A DNA stretch of 64,000 bases from positions 2,604,001-2,668,000 of the forward strand of contig NZ_CP012673.1 of the NCBI RefSeq assembly GCF_002950945.1. Direction: 5' to 3'. Shown one piece after another: positions 44,629 through 53,541 of the stretch. Both the position numbers and the translations under genes were made by a program. Within the stretch, counting starts at the first letter, position 1; every line of letters begins with the position of its first letter. The stretch is from Sorangium cellulosum. Its GTDB lineage: Bacteria; Myxococcota_A; Polyangia; Polyangiales; Polyangiaceae. Below the pieces are notes generated by a model. That model did no database searches. It was not told where the DNA came from and saw nothing but the letters and a program-made list of their open reading frames with translations.

Positions 44629-44850
44629 ATGACGACTCGCTCCACGGAACAGCAACACGTCTGTGTCGCGCCGCTCTCGCCCGAGGCGCGCGCGTGGGAG
44701 ATCGAGCAGCTCAAGCGGTTCGGCCTCAAGGACGAGGACTGGACCTCGGAGGGCAAGTGTCCTTTCTGCGCAGGGCAACGCCTGTCGGTGGAGATCGATC
44801 CGAAGGACCGGGTGCCTTTTCTCCCACCCGCGCGCACGCGGCGGCGCTGA
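44629..44850 (+). CDS. 73-residue Cys-containing small protein at end of the ACP/ligase cassette
   Basis: 73 residues, starting 43 bp after the ligase stop. VAPLSPEARAWEIEQLKRFG looks like a small helical leader. The middle GKCPFCAGQRLSVEI holds a CxxC pair suited to zinc or to a reactive thiol site, and the end is basic (PPARTRRR). I do not recognise a family. Position suggests it belongs to the cassette, as a carrier-like accessory protein, zinc knuckle or precursor peptide; these are guesses. Confidence 0.55.
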   Translation: MTTRSTEQQHVCVAPLSPEARAWEIEQLKRFGLKDEDWTSEGKCPFCAGQRLSVEIDPKDRVPFLPPARTRRR

Positions 44851-44980
44851 GCGCCCCAGGGCCACGCGCGCCGCAAGCGCGCACCGCACACCCACCTCCA
44901 GCGCGCTGCGGCGCCGCGTGGGATCCATTGCCCTCGTAAAAATGTAGCGAGGACGCAAGCGATTGCCGCTGAGGCTGCTC

Positions 44981-46660
44981 ATGCGGCATAATCGCTGGAT
45001 GCTTCGACTCTATGCTTATGGTGCTTATGGGGTCGCGCTGATCCTGGCGACCGTGGGTATCGCCGGCTGTCTGGGGGAGCTCGGGAACCCTGACGGCACG
45101 CGGCCCGATGACGACGACAACGGCGGCGGCGAGGTCACGCTGCCGGATGGGACCGAGAGCACGGCGCTCCTGCCCGCGCGCATTCGCCGCCTGACCAACG
45201 CGGAATACGACACCTCGGTGCGGGCGCTCACGGGGACCAGCCGGCGGCCGAGCGAGGCCTTCGCGCCGGACTCGCGGCAGGACGGCTTCACGGTGAACGA
45301 CGCGCAGCGCGTGGACGGCGTGGTGGCGAAGCAGCTCGCCGCGTCGGCGGAGGCGCTCGCCGCGGAGGTGAAGGGCAAGCTCGCGGAGCTCGCCCCGTGC
45401 GCCGATCCGGTCGGCCAGGCGGAGGGCTGCGCCGCGACGTTCATCGCGTCGTTCGGGGAGCGCGCCTACCGCCGCCCGCTCGACGCGGCCGAGGCCGATG
45501 CGCTGCTCACGGTCTACCGCGTCGGCGCGAAGGGCGCGACGTACGCCGACGGCGTCGAGCTGGTCGCGCGCGCGCTCCTCCAGTCCGCCGGTTTCCTCTA
45601 CCTCACCGAGCTCGGCGACGGCTCGCGCGGCGCCGCGGTGGCCCTCACGCCCCACGAGCTCGCGAGCTCCCTCTCGTACCTCATCACCGCCGGCCCACCC
45701 GACGACGTGCTGCTCGAGGCCGCCCGGTCCGGCGCGCTCTCGACCCCCGAGGGCCGGGAGATCGAGGTGCGCCGGCTGCTCCAGACGTCGGCGGCGCGCG
45801 AGCGCATCGTGCGGGTCGTCCGCGAGTGGCTCGGCATCGACCGGATCGCCGCCACGGCGAAGGACTCGAACGTCTACCCCGGCTTCGACGAGATCAGGCC
45901 GTCGCTGGAGCGCGAGACCGAGGCGTTCGTCGGCGAGCTCCTCACGAAGTCCGCCGGGACGGTCGGCGAGCTCCTCGGCGCCGACTGGACGGTCGTCGAC
46001 GAGCCGCTCGCGGCCTTCTACGGCGCGCCCGGCGCGGGGCGCGTCTCGCTCTCGAACCGGCGGGGGATCCTCAACCAGGGCGCGTTCCTCTCGGTGTACG
46101 CGCACGCCACGGAGACCGCGCCGGTGCTGCGCGGGGTGACCGTCCTGCGCCGGGTGACGTGCACCACCATCCCCTCGCCGACCGAGCTGAACATCAACGT
46201 GGTCCCGCCGATGCCGGATCCGAACAAGACGACGCGGGAGCGCTTCGAGATCCACTCCACCGATCAGGAGTGCAGGTCGTGCCACAACCGGATCGATCCG
46301 ATCGGGTTCTCCTTCGAGCGGTTCGACGGCATGGGCCGGCTCCGCTCGGCGGGCGTGGACGAGGCCGGGCACCCGGTGGACAGCGCCGTGACCCTGGCGA
46401 TGAACGCCGAGTACGACGGGGCGTACGCGGACAGCAACGAGCTCGCGAAGGCCCTGTCCACGAGCGCGGCGGTGCGCTCGTGCTTCGCCCGCCACGTGTT
46501 CCGCGCCTCGGCGGGCCGCAGCGACGCCGCCGCCGTGGAGAGCGAGGCGTCTTTCTTGAAGGCCTGGGCGGCCGTCCCCGAGGCCGAGCAGGGCGGCATC
46601 GTCGAGACCCTGGTCACGTACGCCAAGAGCAATCTCTTCAGCCATCGGAGGGCCCAGTGA
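44981..46660 (+). CDS. DUF1592/DUF1588/DUF1595-type secreted protein
   Basis: 559 residues from the ATG at 44981 (GAGG upstream). Lipoprotein-like signal ending TVGIAGC, then an acidic spacer. RIRRLTNAEYDTSVRAL (DUF1587-like), FGERAYRRPLDAAEADALL (DUF1595), PHELASSLSYLITAGPPDD (DUF1592), RRGILNQGAFLSVYAHATETAPVLRG (DUF1588) and DQECRSCHNRIDPIGFSFERFD with a CxxCH motif follow in the standard order. It may bind heme. It pairs with DUF1552 (TGATG overlap). The pair is widespread in myxobacteria and planctomycetes, without a firmly known role. Confidence 0.93.
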   Translation: MRHNRWMLRLYAYGAYGVALILATVGIAGCLGELGNPDGTRPDDDDNGGGEVTLPDGTESTALLPARIRRLTNAEYDTSVRALTGTSRRPSEAFAPDSRQDGFTVNDAQRVDGVVAKQLAASAEALAAEVKGKLAELAPCADPVGQAEGCAATFIASFGERAYRRPLDAAEADALLTVYRVGAKGATYADGVELVARALLQSAGFLYLTELGDGSRGAAVALTPHELASSLSYLITAGPPDDVLLEAARSGALSTPEGREIEVRRLLQTSAARERIVRVVREWLGIDRIAATAKDSNVYPGFDEIRPSLERETEAFVGELLTKSAGTVGELLGADWTVVDEPLAAFYGAPGAGRVSLSNRRGILNQGAFLSVYAHATETAPVLRGVTVLRRVTCTTIPSPTELNINVVPPMPDPNKTTRERFEIHSTDQECRSCHNRIDPIGFSFERFDGMGRLRSAGVDEAGHPVDSAVTLAMNAEYDGAYADSNELAKALSTSAAVRSCFARHVFRASAGRSDAAAVESEASFLKAWAAVPEAEQGGIVETLVTYAKSNLFSHRRAQ

Positions 46661-48099
46661 TGCGCCGGTCGACACGCCGTTCGTTCCTCCGCGCCGTGGG
46701 CGCGGGCCTCGCGACGCTCCCTTTCGTCAACATGCTCGGCGACTCCGTCGCCAAGGCGGGGGGCGAGGAGCTGCCGCTCCGGTTCGTCGGGATCTACCAC
46801 CCTCACGGCATCGCCGCCGAGTACTGGGCGATGCGCGAGGGCGACACGGAGACGAGCTTCGATATCGCGTACCCGAGCTGCTCGCTCCAGCCGTTCGACG
46901 ACCCGGCGACCTACGGCAAGAGCTTCAAGGACAAGATCCTCGTCGTCGAGGGGCTCGATCTCCTGTCGAACGCCAACGGGCACGACACGGCCGGCACCAT
47001 CCTCACGGGCAGCCGCATCGACGGCAAGAAGCCGCTCAACATCTCGCTCGACCAGTACCTCGCGGTCGAGAAGGGGCTCGGCGCCGACACGCGCATCACG
47101 AGCGTCGCGCTCTCGGTGGGCGTGGACACCTCGGAGTCGGGGACGACGCTCTCCTACGGTGCGGGCGGCGCGCCGCTGCCGAAGATCATCAACCCGGTCG
47201 AGGCGTTCGATCTGCTGTTCGCCGGCCTCGTGGTCGGCGACGACCCCGAGGCGCAGGCCAAGGCGGCGCGGCAGCGCGAGCTCGGCCAGAGCGTGATCGA
47301 TTTCGTGCGGGGCGACGTGAACCGCCTGCGCACGCGCCTCGCGCCCGCGGAGCAGCAGAAGCTCGATCAGCACCTGACGGCGCTGCGCGAGCTGGAGAAG
47401 CAGTTCGCCGCGCCGGGCGCCGGCCGGCAGTGCGTGGTGCCGCCGAAGCCGGACGCCACGAAGTTCCCGTCGCTCAAGCAGTACAACCAGGGCGAGCCGT
47501 ACTTCGACGCCATCACCGACGCGCACATCGACGTCCTGGCGCAGGCGCTCGCGTGCGACGTCACGCGCTTCGCGACGCTGTTCCTGAACGACCTCTCGTT
47601 CGACGGCAATCCGCTCAACCTGCCGAAGGACAACCACGGCTCGATCGCGCACACGTACGACGCGTCGCCGATCGGCAACAACGGCCGGCCCGGGGCGGGC
47701 AAGCCGGAGACGTGGCTCCCGCTCGCGACGTTCAACCGCTACAGCTACTCGAAGATCGCGCGGCTGATGCAGCGGCTCGACGAGCTCGGTGTGCTCGACA
47801 GCACGCTCATCTACGCGACGAGCGACATGGGCAACCCGGCGCTGCACAGCACGCGCAACGTGCCCACGCTGCTGGCGGGGGGGGCGAACGGGAAGTTCAG
47901 GATGGGGCGGCGGATCCGGCTCAAGGCGGACTGCCCGGCGGATCTGCCGTATTGCGGGGAGTCGGACGCGGCGTTCACGCCGGTTGCCAACAGCAAGCTC
48001 CTCGTGTCGATCGCACAGGCGTTCGGGGTCGAGACGGAGTCGTTCGGGTCGCAGGCGGATCCGGGGCTCACGACCGGGGCGCTCAGCGAGCTCGTCTAG
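46660..48099 (+). CDS. DUF1552 protein with Tat signal
   Basis: 479 residues starting one base inside the stop of the DUF1592 gene. The N-terminus STRRSFLRAVGAGLATLPF is a twin-arginine signal. The body has FVGIYHPHGIAAEYWAM, TAGTILTGSRI, SLDQYLAVEKGLG, RLRTRLAPAEQQKLDQHL and YSYSKIARLMQRLDEL, the DUF1552 pattern related to the alkaline-phosphatase/sulfatase-like DUF1501 fold. It is exported folded, probably with a metal, and presumably acts together with its DUF1592 partner outside the cytoplasm. Confidence 0.93.
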   Translation: MRRSTRRSFLRAVGAGLATLPFVNMLGDSVAKAGGEELPLRFVGIYHPHGIAAEYWAMREGDTETSFDIAYPSCSLQPFDDPATYGKSFKDKILVVEGLDLLSNANGHDTAGTILTGSRIDGKKPLNISLDQYLAVEKGLGADTRITSVALSVGVDTSESGTTLSYGAGGAPLPKIINPVEAFDLLFAGLVVGDDPEAQAKAARQRELGQSVIDFVRGDVNRLRTRLAPAEQQKLDQHLTALRELEKQFAAPGAGRQCVVPPKPDATKFPSLKQYNQGEPYFDAITDAHIDVLAQALACDVTRFATLFLNDLSFDGNPLNLPKDNHGSIAHTYDASPIGNNGRPGAGKPETWLPLATFNRYSYSKIARLMQRLDELGVLDSTLIYATSDMGNPALHSTRNVPTLLAGGANGKFRMGRRIRLKADCPADLPYCGESDAAFTPVANSKLLVSIAQAFGVETESFGSQADPGLTTGALSELV

Positions 48100-48106
48100 A
48101 CGGCGC

Positions 48107-48352
48107 GCGCCGGCGGGTGGGTGGGCGCGGCGGGGGCGGGTGGGCGCTGGCCATCCGCCTAGGCTGGGGCGGGGGAGCTTGCGCATGGAACACCGCCCGG
48201 CATGTCTCCCTTCGGGCCTTGATGACTGAGACGTTATGGTGCGCGCCACACAAGGCGCGCCTGGGACGTCTGGACTCCTGAGAGCTTATGGTACCTCGGT
48301 CGGTGCTCGACGCGCCCACCCGCCCCCGCCGCGCCCACCCACCCGCCGGCGC
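48107..48352. repeat. 41-bp perfect inverted repeat with structured 163-base loop in a convergent junction
   Basis: Left arm 48107-48147 and right arm 48312-48352 are exact reverse complements (GC tracts with GGGTGGG/CCCACCC). The loop (48148-48311) contains its own stem: AGACGT (48229-48234) with ACGTCT (48266-48271), and inside it GCGCGCC-ACACAA-GGCGCGC (48241-48260). TTATGGT occurs twice (48234-48240, 48286-48292). It fills most of the 325-bp gap between the DUF1552 and cellulase genes. No open frame. A MITE is possible, but no target duplication was seen. Confidence 0.85.
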
Positions 48353-48424
48353 TGACGTTGGGGGGGCGGGGACGGGTCTCTGGTCGATGATGACGGCAGG
48401 CCCCCAGGGAGGGGGCCGCGGGGA

Positions 48425-49615
48425 TCAGTCCTCCAGCATCTTTGCCTTCACCCACCTGCCCGAGTCGGTCAGCTGGTTGTCCGCCCACGGGCCCATACCG
48501 CTCGATCCAGGCCGGAGCGCGGAGCAGGCCTCCGCCTTGTCGTTCAACGCCCAGTTGGCCCAGCTGATGTCGTTGTCGTTCATGAAGTTGATCCAGGTCT
48601 GCGCCTCGCCGGTGTCGAGCGTGCCGTTGCCGTCGGCGGCGCAGGTGCCCCACTCGGTCACGAACAGCGCGAGGCCCTTGCTCATCGCCGTCTGGGCCTT
48701 GTCGCGCAGGAACTGCTTGTGGGTGGTGGCGTAGAAGTGCAGGGTGTAGGCCACGTTGGAATCGGAGAGGGGGCTGTCCGCGGCGACGTCGGCGTCCTGC
48801 GACCAGTTCGGCGAACCGACGATGACCAGGCTCTTCGTCGCGCCGGCGCGGCGGATCTCGGAGATCACGGCCTCGGCGTAGGACTTCACCGCGGGCCAGT
48901 TGTTGGTGTTGAGCGGCTCGTTGAAGACCTCGAAGATGACGTTGGGCACGTCCTTGTACTGCGCCGCCACCTCGCGGAAGTACTGCTTCGACAGCTCGAG
49001 GTGGTCGTTCGCGTTGTGATCATGCCAGTCGATGATCACGTAGATGCCCTTGTTCACCGCCGCCTCGACGACGGCCCTCACCCGCTCCTTCTCGGGCGCG
49101 GGGTTCGTGAGGTACCCCTCCTCGTCGATCCCCATCGCGGCCCGGACGATGGTCGCGTTCCACTCGTCGGCGAGCGTGTTGACGGCGGACGCGTTGTAGA
49201 ACTTGCTGCCCCACTGGCTCCAGAAGAGGCTCATCCCCTTCAGCTGCACCGGGGATCCATGCTCGCCCACGACCCTGCTGTTCCTGACCGAGAGCCAGCC
49301 GTGGCGCTCCACCGGCGTCCCGGTCGTGGGCACCCCGGTTCCCGTGGTCGCCGAGGTGCTGGAGGAGCTCCCCGTGGTCGCCGACGTGCTGCTGACGGAG
49401 CCCCCCGTGGTCGCCGACGTGCTGGAGGAGCTCCCCGACGTCCCCGCGCCCCCGGAGCTCCCCGTCGTCGCTGGCCCCTCGCCGCCGCCGCCGCCCTGAC
49501 CCCCTCCATCCGTGTCATCCGAGCAGCCGAGCAGCAGGGCCGCCGGCAGCGCGACCAGCGCGAGCAATGACCACTTCGACACTCCAAGCACACCACGAAG
49601 CGAGACGTTATTCAT
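48425..49615 (-). CDS. GH5 endoglucanase-like lipoprotein
   Basis: 396 residues; the ATG at 49615 has GGAG six bases upstream (a tandem ATG at 49618 is closer). Lipobox LLLGC, then a long Ser/Thr/Gly linker with SSSSTSATTG repeats. Catalytic domain: GWLSVRNSRVVGEHGSPVQL, GMSLFWSQWGSKFY, GIYVIIDWHDHNANDH, NVIFEVFNEPLNTN (acid/base Glu in NEP), YTLHFYATTHK and ALFVTEWGTC (nucleophile Glu in TEWG). This is a GH5 cellulase, anchored on the outer surface, in line with a cellulose-degrading soil myxobacterium. Confidence 0.95.
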   Translation of the reverse strand: MNNVSLRGVLGVSKWSLLALVALPAALLLGCSDDTDGGGQGGGGGEGPATTGSSGGAGTSGSSSSTSATTGGSVSSTSATTGSSSSTSATTGTGVPTTGTPVERHGWLSVRNSRVVGEHGSPVQLKGMSLFWSQWGSKFYNASAVNTLADEWNATIVRAAMGIDEEGYLTNPAPEKERVRAVVEAAVNKGIYVIIDWHDHNANDHLELSKQYFREVAAQYKDVPNVIFEVFNEPLNTNNWPAVKSYAEAVISEIRRAGATKSLVIVGSPNWSQDADVAADSPLSDSNVAYTLHFYATTHKQFLRDKAQTAMSKGLALFVTEWGTCAADGNGTLDTGEAQTWINFMNDNDISWANWALNDKAEACSALRPGSSGMGPWADNQLTDSGRWVKAKMLED

Positions 49616-50140
49616 CATGTTCTCCAAGGATGGTTCCAGATGGCGCGGCATCAAAAGCGGAGTCCGGCGCCATGGCAAGCCCCCTGCGCAACGACGGCAA
49701 GAAGGCAATCTAGATTAGATGTTGGCTGGCATACCGTGATTGCTGTTGACAGCTCCGGGAGCCGGGGAAGGAAGGTGACCGGCGGGAGCGGGAGGGCGAT
49801 GTCCTTCCCTGGCGCCAGCGTGGCCGAGCTGGGGTGTACAAGCAGCCGGAGAGCTTCGGCAAGAGTCGTGCCGAAGCGGTGGCGCCGGGGCGGCGGTTGC
49901 CCGCGGAGCTCGTCGGGCGGGAATGCAAGCCCTGCATCGGCCGGATGCAGGGGCTGCATCGACCGGGGGCGGGGGCCTACATCGTTCCCCTCGGTGGGCA
50001 AACGACCACCCTGGGCATCCACGTGTCCATGGCGGGGTCGACCAGATCCTTCGAGAAATCGGGGGAGACGTTCCGAAAGAGGGCCTCGGGGCCACGCCGC
50101 GGCGCTGGTCGGCCGGTCCGTCGCCTGGACGGCGGCGCGT
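49616..50140. other. 525-bp region between the cellulase and GAT-like genes
   Basis: This holds the upstream side of the cellulase gene and an uncertain plus-strand open frame (next entry). 49925-49975 contains repeated CTGCATCG/GATGCAG half-sites that could fold locally. No promoter I would defend. Confidence 0.4.
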
Positions 50141-50205
50141 TCAGCGGGGGACCACGGGCTCCTCGTCGTCGGGGCCGACGCAGGCTGACAGGTCGAAGAG
50201 CATGA
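49834..50205 (+). CDS. Possible small gene or gene relic
   Basis: From a GTG, the first about 85 residues (MYKQPESFGKSRAEAVAPGR, then GAYIVPLGGQTTTLGIHVSM) have high third-position GC and amino acids rare in spurious frames (Lys, Tyr, Phe, Gln). The remainder becomes Arg/Gly-rich and overlaps the opposite-strand GAT-like gene by 65 bp, so the true 3' end may be lost. There is no ribosome site worth naming. It resembles nothing I know and may be a decayed gene. Confidence 0.3.
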   Translation: MYKQPESFGKSRAEAVAPGRRLPAELVGRECKPCIGRMQGLHRPGAGAYIVPLGGQTTTLGIHVSMAGSTRSFEKSGETFRKRASGPRRGAGRPVRRLDGGAFSGGPRAPRRRGRRRLTGRRA

Positions 50206-51604
50206 AGAGCAGCGCCTTCTCCTGGGGGGACAACGCGCGGAGCTCGCCGTCGTTCGCGCAGCCGGTCGGGAACGGCGCCCCGGCGACGTCCTCCGTCGCC
50301 ACGTGGATGTCCGTGTACACGAAGCGGCCGCACTGCTCGCCCTCGGGGAGGCCGATGGGCGTGTTGAACGTGAAGTACTTGACCCCGGGGAGCGCGCCGT
50401 AAGCGTCGTTGCGCTCGTTGTAGAGCCACCGCGTCGCGATCGCCTCGTTCACCGAGTTGACGCAGTGCTGCGGATCGTCGATCTCGATCTGCCCCGGCGT
50501 CGTCGACGCGCCCACGTGGAGCAGCCAGTCCCACAGCGCCTGGCCCTTCGGGAACGTGGCGTCGACCAGCACGGGGAGGCCGCTGTCCGGATCGGCCTCC
50601 TCCTTCCAGTCCGCCGTCTCCGGGAAGCGACCTGGCCCGCGGCGCAGCCAGTAGTTGTGCCAGTGCGACGCGAACACGCGCCCTCCCGCGGAGGCGTAGT
50701 CGAACATCGCCTGCAGCGCCGCCGGCGGCTTGTCCTCCTCGAAATAGGCCCCTTCACACGACAGGATGACCATGTCGTACTGCATCAGCCTGTCGAGCGA
50801 GCCCCAGAGCTCTCGGGCAGGGGGGAAGAGCGCCCCGCCGTTCAGGCCGGCGCGGTACTGGTTCGTCGCCTTGTGGCCGGGGATCGCGCGGCCGGAGAAC
50901 AGGTTCACGCGCCCGCCGCCCGCCTCGGGCGTGAACTCCGACGCGTCGATTCCGATCTTGTACAGCAGGCACTCCAGGACGTCCAAGCCGCCGGTCGCCA
51001 GCGCGATCCTCGGGAGGTGGCCCTCCGACGCGCTGCGCGGGAGCCGGACCGAGCCGTCCTCGGTCGCGTTGTCGACGCACGCCTCGACCACCGGCAGGAC
51101 GAGCTCCCGCCGCCACTTGCCGATCTGGACCACGAGCGGGATGTCCTCGCCGACCGGCGCGTCCTCCAGCACGAACCGCCCGCGCGTGTCCGTCAGGGCC
51201 GCCACGACCGGTGCGCCGGCGAGCGTCGCGTCGCAGCGGTCGCAGCTCGCGCCGTCGGGGATGGGTGGAAGCGGCTTGTTCGGGACGTAGACTAGGACGT
51301 TGTAGAGCGGGATATTGCCCGCTGGCTCGTACACCGTGCCGCTCACGGTGGTCTTGCGGCCGCCGGGGCAGGTGACCCGCCGACACTCCAGCCCCACACA
51401 CGCCGACGCGTCGCTCCCGGCCCCCGAGCCGCCGATCCCCGTGAGGAATGGGTCGCCCCCGACGCCGCCGCCGACGACGTCGCCGCCGCCGCGGGCCGTC
51501 GTCGCGGGCGGCCCACCAAGATCCCCGCAGGAGCACGCGGCGAAGACGGTGGGCGCCGCCGCGGCCGCTGCCACGAAGAACCCCGCTGTGCGCAATCTCG
51601 ACAT
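50141..51604 (-). CDS. Secreted Cys-rich lipoprotein with Ig-like and glutamine-amidotransferase-like domains
   Basis: 487 residues from MSRLRTAGFFVAAAAAAPTV at 51604; longer starts lack a signal peptide. Lipobox-like FAACSC. Residues about 80-175 are a carboxypeptidase-regulatory-like beta domain (VSGTVYEPAGNIPLYNVLVYV, ALTDTRGRFVLEDAPVG). The C-terminal half (YDMVILSCEGAYFEEDKPPA, FDYASAGGRVFASHWHNYWL) resembles class I glutamine-amidotransferase/ThuA-like folds, with Cys in a nucleophile-like turn and a nearby His. The family is common in Sorangium-like genomes. The function is unknown. Confidence 0.75.
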   Translation of the reverse strand: MSRLRTAGFFVAAAAAAPTVFAACSCGDLGGPPATTARGGGDVVGGGVGGDPFLTGIGGSGAGSDASACVGLECRRVTCPGGRKTTVSGTVYEPAGNIPLYNVLVYVPNKPLPPIPDGASCDRCDATLAGAPVVAALTDTRGRFVLEDAPVGEDIPLVVQIGKWRRELVLPVVEACVDNATEDGSVRLPRSASEGHLPRIALATGGLDVLECLLYKIGIDASEFTPEAGGGRVNLFSGRAIPGHKATNQYRAGLNGGALFPPARELWGSLDRLMQYDMVILSCEGAYFEEDKPPAALQAMFDYASAGGRVFASHWHNYWLRRGPGRFPETADWKEEADPDSGLPVLVDATFPKGQALWDWLLHVGASTTPGQIEIDDPQHCVNSVNEAIATRWLYNERNDAYGALPGVKYFTFNTPIGLPEGEQCGRFVYTDIHVATEDVAGAPFPTGCANDGELRALSPQEKALLFMLFDLSACVGPDDEEPVVPR

Positions 51605-52076
51605 CCGAGCCTCCAGGCGCGGCGGCGAAGGTGCCCTGTGCCGCCCCGTCCGAGGGTAATCGAGCGGAGGGGGAGCGGGGAAGGGACAAGCCAGAAGAAA
51701 ACCCCTTTGCCGCCGCCTCGGCGAGAATGGTTGTCGGCCGTCGCGCGCGCGACGGAAGGAGAAGACCAACCGTCGATCCGCTCGGGCGCGCCCGTGAGCC
51801 CGGCGCCCCGCTCCGCCCCGGCCAGCCTCGACAGGGGAGCAGGACGGCGGACGACGGACGGACCGGAGGCCCCGCCTTCGGGCTCGCTGGCGAAGCGGAC
51901 GCTGCAACAGAGGAAACGACGCGGCAAGACGCGGCGAGACCTGGCGAGGCGTGGCCCGAACGACCGGACACGACCCGCGCGGTGGCGTGTGATGTGGGGG
52001 CACCTCTCACTCTTGCGGGTTCCGCTATGGCCAGAAGCTTCCTGGCAGAGTAGGATGCGGCGCTTTGCGTTCCGCC
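51605..52076. other. 472-bp divergent region
   Basis: Separates the GAT-like lipoprotein gene (minus) from the MATE gene (plus) and must carry both promoters. GC content drops slightly between 51880 and 52060 (AGAGGAAACGACG; GTGTGATGTGGGG). No repeat, RNA or confident promoter was found. Confidence 0.4.
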
Positions 52077-53453
52077 ATGTCTCACGCTCCTCTCCCTCGC
52101 CCTCAGCTTCTGCAGATCACCTGGCCAATCTACAGCGAGCAGCTCCTCCACCTGCTCGTCGGTGTGTTCGGCGTCTGGCTGGTGAGCCGCTTATCGGACG
52201 ACGCCGCCGCCGCATACGGGCTGTCCAACCAGATCATGTTGACGTTCATGATCACCTTCCGCTTCGTCAGCGTCGGCGCGAGCGTGGTGGTCACCCAGTA
52301 TATCGGCGCGGGGGACCGCGACGGCGCGGAGCAGGTCGCGCGGGCCTCGCTGGGCGCCAACGCCTGGATGGGGATCGCGAGCTGCGTGATCATCGCGCTC
52401 GGCGCGAGCTCGCTCCTCTCGCTGATGAACACGCCGGCCTCGCTGCTCCCGACCGCGAAGCCTTACCTGATCGCGGTCGGCGTGATGCTGGCGTTCGACG
52501 CGGTGAACTTCTCGATGGGCGCGGTGCTGCGCGCGCACACGTACACCCGCGACACGCTGCGCCTCATCGTCGTCATGTACGTCATCCAGCTCGCGCTCAG
52601 CCTGCCGCTCATGTTCGGCTTCGCCGGGTGGGGAGGGCTCGGCATGAACGGGCTCGCGGTGGCCGCCGTGATCGGGCGCGCCTGCTCCTTCTTCATGCAC
52701 CGGAGGCTGTGGATCGAGCGCCTCGGGATCCGCGCGAGCTTCGAGGACTACTGGCGCATTCGCCCGGGCCGCCTGCGCGAGATGCTGCACATCGGCCTGC
52801 CGGGGGCGGGCGAGAACGTGGTCTATCGCGTCTGCTTCATGATCATCCTGGCCATGATCGCCGACATGGGGCCCGCCGCGCTCGCCACGCACACGTACAC
52901 GATGCAGATCGTGCACTTCCTGCTCCTCTTCGCCCTGGCGATCGGCTTCGGGACCGAGATCGTCGTCGGGCACCGCGTCGGCGCGGGCGAGTTCCACGGG
53001 GCCGACCGCCAGGTGCGCGGCGGGCTCCTGATCGGCTTCTGCGTGTGCGTGACGACGGTGGTCGCCACCGCGCTCGTCGGCCCGCGCCTGCTCGGCCTCT
53101 TCACGCGCGATCCGGAGGTGATCGCCACCGGCTCGACGTTGCTCTGGCTCAACCTGCTCGTCGAGCCGGGCCGCACGCTCAACCTGGTCGTCATCAACGG
53201 CCTGCGGGCGACCGGCGACGCGCGCTTCCCGGTCGGGTTCGGGGTGTTCTCGATGTTCGCCGTCGCCGTCGGCCTGTCCTGGCTGCTCGGCGTCCACCTC
53301 GGCTGGGGGCTCGCCGGCGTGTGGGTGGCCTACGGCGCCGACGAGTGGGTCCGCGGGCTCGCCATGGCCGCGCGCTGGCACTACCGCGGCTGGGTGCCCC
53401 ACGCGCGGCGCACCCTCCGCCGCGTGCGGCTGAGGCAGCCGCGCCCCGCCTGA
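52077..53453 (+). CDS. MATE family efflux transporter
   Basis: 458 residues with 12 hydrophobic helices in two halves. LLQITWPIYSEQLLHLLVG at the N-terminus, FVSVGASVVVTQYIGAGD, IGLPGAGENVVYR at the start of the second half and AIGFGTEIVVGHRVGAGE match MATE repeats. The acidic residues in helices 1 and 7-8 regions (E in YSEQ; GENV) suggest a NorM/DinF-like cation-coupled drug exporter. The substrate is unknown. It is a single gene. Confidence 0.93.
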   Translation: MSHAPLPRPQLLQITWPIYSEQLLHLLVGVFGVWLVSRLSDDAAAAYGLSNQIMLTFMITFRFVSVGASVVVTQYIGAGDRDGAEQVARASLGANAWMGIASCVIIALGASSLLSLMNTPASLLPTAKPYLIAVGVMLAFDAVNFSMGAVLRAHTYTRDTLRLIVVMYVIQLALSLPLMFGFAGWGGLGMNGLAVAAVIGRACSFFMHRRLWIERLGIRASFEDYWRIRPGRLREMLHIGLPGAGENVVYRVCFMIILAMIADMGPAALATHTYTMQIVHFLLLFALAIGFGTEIVVGHRVGAGEFHGADRQVRGGLLIGFCVCVTTVVATALVGPRLLGLFTRDPEVIATGSTLLWLNLLVEPGRTLNLVVINGLRATGDARFPVGFGVFSMFAVAVGLSWLLGVHLGWGLAGVWVAYGADEWVRGLAMAARWHYRGWVPHARRTLRRVRLRQPRPA

Positions 53454-53541
53454 TCGCCCGAGACCCGCACGGACTTCACCGCTGCCGCCGCCGCGAGGTG
53501 GCATGTCGATTGCTGAGCCTCCTCCACAAAGGAGACAGGCC

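Noticed and set aside
48107..48352. Insertion sequence
   Set aside because: No open frame in the loop and no target-site duplication seen. Kept only as an inverted repeat or possible MITE.
49727..49746. Sigma54-like promoter (TGGCAT...TTGCT)
   Set aside because: The GG-GC spacing is 12 instead of the required 10, and no suitably placed gene follows.
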